Assembly: GCA_951804985.1 (NCBI GenBank)
Contig: OX638131.1
Span: 558,001-622,000 of the forward strand
DNA from: Dryomyza anilis
Lineage: Eukaryota; Arthropoda; Insecta; Diptera; Dryomyzidae
Direction of reading: 5' to 3'
DNA length: 64,000 bases
The notes beneath the pieces were generated by a model, which saw nothing but the letters and a program-made list of their open reading frames with translations, had not been told where the DNA came from and did no database searches. Within the stretch, counting starts at the first letter, position 1. Each line of letters starts with the position of its first letter. Both the position numbers and the translations under genes were made by a program. This document shows positions 56,802 through 64,000 of the stretch, piece after piece.

Positions 56802-57275
56802 ATTTAAGCGTTCTTTCAAAATTAAAATACAAACACTTTTTATAAAAAATCAACAATTTATTTCGCTTCGTAATGTTCAGAATAACATTTTTTTAATCTA
56901 TATCATGTTGAAAAATATTTGTATGAAAATACTTTTTTAAAACTAAAAATATTAATTTTATAACACAAAGTATAAAACAACCAGTTGTAACAATGAAAAG
57001 TTATATTAATTTACACCACAATAAATAAGGTTTGCCATTTCATGATGGAAAGATATACGAATTCGAATTTCGGTAGTACATTTTAATAATTTCGACTCGT
57101 TGTTGGCTCGTATATCTTTCCATCATGAAATGGCAAACCTTACTGAAGAGAAATGTCAAAAGAGCGGCAAGAAATATGGCGTCGTTTGCTGTCCCTGTCG
57201 CTCTACTTTTGTAGCGTCCCTGTTGAACCCTTGAAAAAAAACTCTTGTAGCGCTCTTATTGAAATACCCTTTACA
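56802..57275 (-). mobile_element. 5' LTR of the same Ty3/gypsy-type element
   Basis: The minus strand starts TGTAAAGGGTATTTC (57275) and runs about 474 bp to the primer-binding site. The boundary with the primer site is inferred, since a clear CA end is lacking. It contains a perfect inverted repeat (57027-57060 with 57108-57141) and a GAGCGACAGGGACAGC stretch near 57190. No second LTR is seen in the window. Confidence 0.55.
57027..57141. repeat. Perfect 34-bp inverted repeat inside the LTR
   Basis: Arms 57027-57060 and 57108-57141 are exact reverse complements (including TGCCATTTCATGATGGAAAG), 47 bp apart. The perfection contrasts with the decayed gag next to it. Confidence 0.9.
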
Positions 57276-57299
57276 TACTAAAATTGGAAAATAAAAAAA

Positions 57300-57640
57300 A
57301 GTTCAACTTTGTCAGATATGCGAATTCAATGAGTGCAACCAATTCGCTATTATACTAATCAATAATAACGTATTTTTAATTTGATCTTCATACAATTGAT
57401 TCGAACAGTTTTTTAAATATGTTATAAAAAATAAATATTGATTTGAATCATATATAAATGCATATAATACAAAAATCTAAAGAAATATTTTTAATATCCT
57501 GTCATTACTTTATCGAAATTTCGCATTATCTTCAAATGTTTATTACGGTAATTCACAGAATATTTTAAACATACATCGTATTTATACATGTAACATCGTT
57601 AAAACCTTCGAATAAATGTATTTCTGTTTCTGTTATTGAA
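57300..57640. other. AT-rich spacer
   Basis: No supported feature. Confidence 0.4.
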
Positions 57641-58960
57641 AACTTAATAAATGTCGGCAGCTCTTGTTGTAAATGTCACGCGAACTCAGCGCCAACAACT
57701 CGTGGCCATGTTTTCACCTTTAAAATTTTAATTTGAAATCCCAACATTAGCGCAGACCGAGCGAAATGGGTAAAAAGTGCTTGTTGCAGCGGCAGAAAAA
57801 CCAGTTGACGACTGGAGGAAGACGGCTCGACGTGCGGGCTCGGTGCCAGGTTTACAGTTTTACAGGCCACTGCATAACAAGGACATTAATTGCCTGCTCA
57901 TTGCTGCGTGCATGTGTATTTGCACTTAAATATACATACACAAATACTCTCACACACACACACACACATACACAGACGTACGAATGTAGTAGTAGTATTT
58001 ATAGAGTAAAATGCAAAATAAAGTTTATAAAGTTCGTCAATATTTGCATTGCTTTTGGCATTATTTCTTCTTCATTTTTAAATTTAAATAAAACATGAGG
58101 CTCTGAGCAATTAAATCATTTCGGAAAGGCTTTTGCTCGCAGTGTCCTTGACTTGAATGCATTTGTCACTGCTGCAAAGTGCTTCTGGTTGCTTCTGTTG
58201 CTTAAGGACTAATCACAATTCGTGTCCTTTGGCACCGTAATCACTTAATTAACACCGCTGAGCAAAAAAACCTTTTATTTTCTTATCACCAGAACTTACT
58301 TCATTCAAATGCGTGAAGACATAATGACACAAATTACTAGGTCCGTGGTTTCTTTATTGGCGCTGTGCTATGTCCAGTGGGGGCGTTGGGCGTGGCTCCG
58401 TAATATGTGCCACTTTGTCCCCAAATAAAGCAGTTTGTAATAGTAGTGCGAGCGTTCAATAGTGAAATGTGTTGTGTTATTTTTATGTTTTCGTGACCAC
58501 CCACGAGTGGTCGGTCACAATTTGCTGCCACTCGCAATAAGTGAGTGAAAAACTTCGACTTCGCCTTCGTCATCATTACCATCATCACCATCATCGCTTT
58601 CAATTGCTTGCGAACGCGAAATAAATTACGGAAATTTAACAAGTTTCGGTTCGTGACACACACAAAACATACAAAAAAAATAACAGGTGCCTACAACATG
58701 CCTCCTACCAATATCCGTTGTGGCTGTAACAGACCGGGTCGGGCCTTAAGCCTGCTTGTTGCGTGTTTTTCAACTATTCGCATGGCGGACATTTTAAATG
58801 AGGTCCTGCCGAGCATTTCCGCAGTTTGTTGTTGCGCTATTTGTGCGAGTGTGCGGGTGCGCATGAGAGTGCGCTAATTATGAGGTAATAATTAGCATAC
58901 AACATGCTAGAATTATTTTTATGTTTCACCTCCAAGAGTTCTTGCCGCAACTTAAAGTGT
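57640..58960. other. Unique island with CA microsatellite
   Basis: CACACACACACACACAC near 57951-57968, and CATCATTACCATCATCACCATC near 58570. ORFs at 57766-58098 and 58337-58877 are compositional and overlap on both strands. Confidence 0.45.
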
Positions 58961-59177
58961 TTCTGTAGACAAAAGTGTTGCATTGCAAGCGGAAATGCAT
59001 TTCTACTTTGAAACGAAAATGTTGTTTAAAGTTGTTGGATATAAAATAATAATAGCGAAATATATATTACAAAGTGTGTGTTTAAAACCATAAAGTTTCG
59101 TTAGTTGACTTAAAAACAGGTATAATGTAAATTTATGTTTAAAAGTAACGAGTAAATTATGCGAAGTTATTAAGTAC

Positions 59178-59490
59178 ACACAGAAAAATCCTCATTTGGC
59201 ATGAGGTTGGAAGAATGAAAAAGTTAGTTGAACCAACTAACTTCATTCGGTTCAATGGAATGGTTTACAAATTTGCTGACGGAATTGGCATTACACTTGA
59301 AATATTATTCTATACCCACTCCTAATGGTTCTAAATCTATACTAAATTGTTCTAAAACAGTTCGAAATTGGTTGCAGTACTAACTACAACTCTTTTCACT
59401 TTGACAATAACAACCGCCTAAGCAGTTGAGACAATCGAATAAGTTGGTTGGGCAAAGAGTTGGTTGGCGCAACAAATCACTATTCTGCAC
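59178..59490. mobile_element. CACACAGAAA-ended element, second copy
   Basis: It starts CACACAGAAAAATCCTC and contains the hairpin GTTAGTTGAACCAACTAAC and a late TTGGTTGGCGCAACAAA block, matching 13657-13800. The right terminus is unclear (a TATTCTGCACGG near 59482). Confidence 0.45.
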
Positions 59491-59824
59491 GGATAGAAAA
59501 GATTTATTTGAATATGTTTGAATGTTCTTAAAAAGTAATACGAAATTACCATACATGTATTAGAAATGAAGAGTAATTAAATTATAATCGAAATTGAATT
59601 TATTTTTGTTCACGTGTAAACATTATTATATTGTCCAGCAGAATCTGTCAAATTTACCATAAATATGTTACAATACCAACATAAAATTTTAATTGCATTT
59701 GAATAAACTGTTTCTTGGAAATTTACTTGGTTAAAACTATGTTTCGAAACACAGAAAATGCTAATCAAATCTAAATACAACGTATGTTCGCAACGCTCGT
59801 CTTAATTCGATAATTTATCAACTA

Positions 59825-60138
59825 ACGAAGTTGGCAACGTTGTGCAGCATTTTCTACCTACCATCTTTTGCCATCGTTTGAACATATTGATGTTTAAAAA
59901 CAAACAAAAAAGAAATTGGATTTAAATAAATGAATTCTTCCAACATTCTTCTTATATACGAAGTTGGCACTCGTTGAGCAGAATTTTCTACCTACGTCTC
60001 TTTTGTCGTCGTTTGAAGTATGTATAGGATCATTTTAAACATACTGATGTTTGAAAACAAACAAAAAATGAATTCTTGTATATAAAGTGACACTCGTTGA
60101 TCGGCATTTTCTGCGTACGTGTCTTTTGTTGTTCGTTG
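59825..60138 (+). repeat. Tandem triplication of a 125-133-bp unit
   Basis: Units at 59825, 59958 and 60083 (partial). Each has ACGAAGTTGGCA..CGTTG or GTGACACTCGTTG, a CATTTTCTACCTAC block, a TCTTTTG..GTCGTTTGA block, and a tail with ACTGATGTTTGAAAACAAAC and ATGAATTCTT. A TATATAAAG word precedes the third unit. The function is unknown. Confidence 0.75.
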
Positions 60139-60660
60139 AGAAAACGTGTTCGCGTCGGTAATAATTTTGTTATTTGTAAATTAAATAAATATATAAATTG
60201 TGTTACAAAAAGTACAAATACTAACAGAGTATAATATAGTGCAGTATATAATTTCTAAAACTAATGTGAAAAAACCACAAATAAAAGTCAGTGTTTCGAT
60301 TTTCAAAAAGAATTTGGCATGTTTTTTACAAAAAGCCTCCGTGAATTCCTTGCCTACGCTGGACATACACCATTTTAAGGGTCAACATTAAAATGTTTCC
60401 GTGATTTACAATGTTAGTCAGAGCTCATTACAACACTGTTCAAGTCTCAATACAACCCTGTTTACAAATGATTTATTAGTCAATTATATATTATGTTTAC
60501 ATAAAATTCCAAACATACATGTTAATGCCTGCAAAATTATGTTTGGGAGAGCCCTTTTTTTTGCAGCGTGTACTTTAGCTTTGACTCCTAAAATTTAAAA
60601 AAACCTCAAGATATAAAACATATTGAAATGAAACTAATACAATTCACTACTATTAGAACC
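60139..60660. other. AT-rich non-coding stretch
   Basis: Short ORFs on both strands at 60181-60391; no domain is recognised. Confidence 0.4.
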
Positions 60661-61140
60661 GACTACTACTACAAAAATAGCAAACTTTCGTTTGGTGTGA
60701 TGTCTTTTATGACGTGTCATCGACATTGTTGTTCATGCCTTATCTTTTAGTGCCGCATTTGCATCGGCTCTCGACCTGAAAAAGTGTTGGCTCCATTTGC
60801 TCCATTTCCCGAGTGCACCTTGTGTTTGCTTTGCAATGTACGAGTTAGGGATGTCAATTTTGAGAATTGGGACTGAGTTCGTCTCGTTGTCGTGAGATTT
60901 ACTCAAATCGATTCACAGAATACTAAAATGTATTTTAAAAATTCAAACTGAAGAACATAAGCCGAGCCATTTGAGCTGTGCGTGTTATATTTGAACTCAA
61001 ATTGGTTTGCCATTGACTGCCGAGAGGTAGCGTCGTATAGAAACATTTTTTCTATGAAAACGATGTTGACAGTTAACTGGATGTCATCGAACCGGGGGCC
61101 ATTGGACTTCAAATTCAACACACTAAGAACTCGAACTACC
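60660..61140. other. Small unique island
   Basis: Balanced composition, with no coding signal that I can support. Confidence 0.35.
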
Positions 61141-62350
61141 GACGCTATTATTTAGTATTACTATTTTAATATTTTCCTACTAAAAATTCAAATTCTAACT
61201 ATATATTTATATTTAAAATATATTAAAATTAAATAATTCAAATCTCAACAAAAAATTTAAATTCAAAAATTTTTCTTTCAATTTTTATTCAATAATAAAA
61301 TGTTCGGTAATAATTAAAATGGTCTCTTAAAATTCAAGTTTTCTTTAAAAATTTATATTTTCTCCAAAAAATCCATACATATTAAAAAAAAACATCATTT
61401 ATTTAAAAAAATTCTATAAATTCAAAATTTTCCTAAAATTTCAAAATTTCTAAAAATTAAAATTTATTAATATTTTTAAATTGTCTCTAAAAAAAAAATA
61501 CAAATTTAAATTTGGTTCAAACTTTTGTTGGTGATTTGTGACTAGTATGTAAGAGTCTTATAATTTGTTCAAAATATTAGACATCTTGCTGATCTGGTTA
61601 CCGAATACCAAGAATCAATAAAACCTGACTATTGCAAGGTAGTTAAAAATTCATTGGTTTTTCATTAATTACATAGTAAGAGTAAGACTAAACGTCAAAT
61701 GAGGTTTCATAGAGAATTTGAGGAGCTTTCAAGTAAAAATATAAATTATTTGGTAATAACTCATTTTATATATATTTTTTAAAATTTAAATTGGTCACTG
61801 AAATTTTCTTTATCCAAAAAGTCAAATTCTCTCTAAAAATTATAATTTTCTCTATAATTTAATTTTTTTTTAAATAAATAATAAATACCTCAAAGATTCC
61901 AAATTTCTCCAAAAATTGAAAATTTCACTAAAAATTCAAAAGATCTCTCAAATTTTTACAAAGAAATTTAAATTTGTTCTAAATAATCTCTCATCAAAAA
62001 TCAAACATTCTCTAAAAACAAATATTTAATTTACAAATTCCAATTTTCTCCTAAATGTTTTTGTTGAAAATTCAAATTTTTTATAAAAATTCAATCTCTA
62101 TATATTCAAATTTTTTCCATAAATAACATTTTTCTCTAAAAATAATCAAAAATGTATATAAAAATTAAAATAAACTTCACAAATTCAAATTTTCAATTAA
62201 AATTTTGTATCAATAAATTCAAATTTTATCTAAAATTTAAAATTTTGACTAAAAATTCAAATATTCTAAAAAATTTTAATTTTTTTCAAAAATAGTCAAA
62301 TTTAAAAAAATCTAATTGAAACCAAAAATTCAAATTTTTAAAAATAATAC
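61140..62350 (+). repeat. Ancient, degenerate relative of the 19-bp satellite
   Basis: Throughout, words such as CTAAAAATTCAAATTTT, TCTCTAAAAATT and AAAAATTCAAATT recur with irregular 17-40-base spacing. At 61926 the text TTTCACTAAAAATTCAAA is an exact match to part of the 16811 satellite unit. It probably represents an old array broken by substitutions and indels. Confidence 0.55.
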
Positions 62351-62369
62351 CAAATTTCTGAAAAAAAAT

Positions 62370-64000
62370 CCGAACATTCTCAAATGGTTCAGAACTGCCT
62401 TCGCTACAACCCGTACTCTGCACTTCTCTATAAAAAAAAATGCGGTGCCAAACAACATGCTGCGCACACACCACGTGCCTATGTCCTGTGCGAAGGTCTT
62501 CAAGGAGTTAATGAATCACTGTTGATGAATTTCCCGGCGTACGTGCAGAAAAGCTGTCTTAAAATATTAGAAGGACTCTGCGACTTTAAAGTCTTCTGAA
62601 CTAAATTAAAGCAAAACACATCACAACTCCAAGTAGCTCCGTCACAAGTGCAACTAGAGTTATTTAAATATTACTCATATGTCTAGTAAAAAAGAAGAAG
62701 AATGTTTTGTTTTCTCGTTTTTTCCTTTGTTCCCCAAACAAACAAAAAAAAAACACTGTCTGCTCTAATTGTCAGCAGTAACAATAAACTCAGCACATAG
62801 CAAACTCTACACTTTCAGCTAAAAACAAAAATATTTTTGCATGAAAAAGGCAGAAAAACGCTACACACACCAAACCCGGATTGCATAAAAATGGCAGCGA
62901 CAGCATCGTTTTTAGCCTTGGCTGCAGCACCGGCCGCATTGTGTGCGCGCCTTCCACAGACACGCGCCCCATTGTCCGCGCCTCAAAAGGACGCCCGAAG
63001 GAAGGCGCGCTGCTCTGCTGACAGCTATTTTAAGCAAATTTTTGTGCCAACTATTGCGCCATTGTTCGCAGCAGCAGGCGGCACGACACGGCACCAGTTG
63101 AGTCGCGCTTTTATTTTCTGTCTGCCATTTAAACTGCAGCTCTTTTCGATTAGCTGCAGCGGCTTAACGGAGCTGGCAGCTACCGCCGTTTAATGACTGC
63201 GCGCAGCAGCATCGTGAGGAGTGGGAATAAAAAAACCCAACCTTGGAACCTCGAGCTGCTCAGCTGACAATCATGTGGCTGTACCTTGTAATTATTTCTG
63301 TGGCTTGGGGCAAAGCTGCTCCTGCTGCTGCTTCAATGCTAGCTGCAAATTTCTGCCAAAAGTAGACTCCGAAATTTTCATTAGAAAACTTTTTACATTA
63401 ACCTTCGTCAACGCAGAGCAGAGCAGCACAGAATAGCACAGTAACAAATACCAGAAATGGCATCAGAAATAACAGAAAAGGCAACACAGCGCCCAAGGAG
63501 AGGTTCCAAAGTCCCCAGGGCAACAGAGTATCGGAAAGCGGAACGACGGCTCGGCGGTTTGGCGGTACGACGGCGGCATCAAGGGATTGCTGGCAAAAAC
63601 TCTTCGCTGCTGGCTGCGAGAAAACAATATGTGAATAAATTTAAAGAATGTTTTAAAAAGCGTAATTTTATGAACTTCCATTTGCTTTGTTGTGGGTGCG
63701 GTACGGTTCCTTTTCTTAGACAAAACTCGGTTGTTATTTTTGTTGCGAGATTTAAACTTTTCTGTTTATTTTGTGTGCTTAATTTTCGTGGAATTCGCGC
63801 GCCGCATTAACCTAATTTGTAATTATGTGGCTCGGAAGGCGGGGACAGATTTTCTGTTTGCCAATTTAAATAAGTTAAAGAATAAAAAGAAAATTGTTAG
63901 TAAGACGACAAGTGATAAAGCATATTTTAAAGTGGAAATAGACAAACCCAAGAAAAGAAAACAAAATCGGTACAGCGGATAAGAGAAACAAATCAGTAGA
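62370..64000. other. Unique GC-richer island at the window end
   Basis: It contains GCAGCAGCAGG-type and CTGCTCCTGCTGCTGC words. The ORF from 62891 (MAATASFLALAAAPAALCA) looks like a signal peptide by alanine content. But a minus-strand ORF overlaps it and no domain follows. The ORF at 63457-63810 is arginine-rich with no known motif. No gene is called. Confidence 0.4.

Noticed and set aside
62837..63193. 118-codon ORF with an alanine-rich, signal-like start
   Set aside because: Overlapping minus-strand ORFs and no domain; alanine richness follows from GCA/GCC-rich DNA. Kept only as a remark in the end-island entry.
1..64000. CRISPR array, bacterial operon or viral genome
   Set aside because: No spaced palindromic repeats with unique spacers, no ribosome-binding-site-led ORFs and no long coding frames. 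The sequence is plainly eukaryotic non-coding DNA.

Overview
This looks like nuclear DNA of a fly (Diptera: Brachycera). The evidence is compositional and repeat-based. The DNA is very AT-rich. CAG/CAA ('opa'-type) runs and GA or CA microsatellites sit in scattered GC-richer islands. It also carries several copies of a dispersed repeat resembling the dipteran mini-me element, and many short TA-flanked inverted-repeat elements. The species cannot be fixed from this. The window contains no convincing complete protein-coding gene, rRNA or functional tRNA. It reads as a large intron or intergenic desert in which unique islands alternate with transposon-derived DNA.

Unique-looking islands lie at about 2.4-4.9, 11.3-12.3, 13.2-13.7, 14.4-15.4, 17.6-18.5, 21.0-23.1, 27.4-28.4, 29.9-31.1, 34.2-36.3, 37.3-39.0, 42.7-44.9, 48.6-49.1, 50.1-52.3, 53.2-54.1, 57.6-59.0, 60.7-61.1 and 62.4-64.0 kb. 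They could hold enhancers or small first exons. Three weak exon or gene candidates on the minus strand are given with low confidence: a hydrophobic 42-codon piece ending at a consensus splice donor (42927-43052), an interrupted multi-membrane ORF pair (18464-18959), and a signal-peptide-like ORF (50951-51430).

The mobile-element layer is clear. Two solo LTRs of one family each have perfect ATAT target duplications (5640-6752 and 45196-47013), and a diverged, internally duplicated relative lies at about 13915-14420. The second solo LTR has itself been hit by an 804-bp insertion with a 6-bp duplication. A non-LTR retrotransposon 3' end (from 7347) is interrupted by a TA-flanked MITE (7593-7780) and by a hAT-type element with a perfect 8-bp duplication (7901-10029); the hAT element in turn holds a nested element and a 25-bp perfect palindrome. 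A long-terminal-inverted-repeat element (24411-25754) sits in an older repeat whose uninterrupted paralogue is also in the window (28480-28800). The start of a Ty3/gypsy-type element (LTR, tryptophan-tRNA-type primer site, broken gag) and a mariner-type transposase fragment lie side by side on the minus strand at 55.7-57.3 kb.

Tandem repeats include a 19-bp satellite of about 40 copies at 16811-17588. Degenerate relatives lie at 52.4 kb and 61.1-62.35 kb. There are also a 125-133-bp triplication at 59.8 kb, a tRNA-headed SINE-like unit at 31.9 kb and several hairpin-forming MITEs. No new multi-gene system is visible. The interest lies in nested insertion histories, satellite turnover, and possible dispersal of a CTCF-like site by a MITE.
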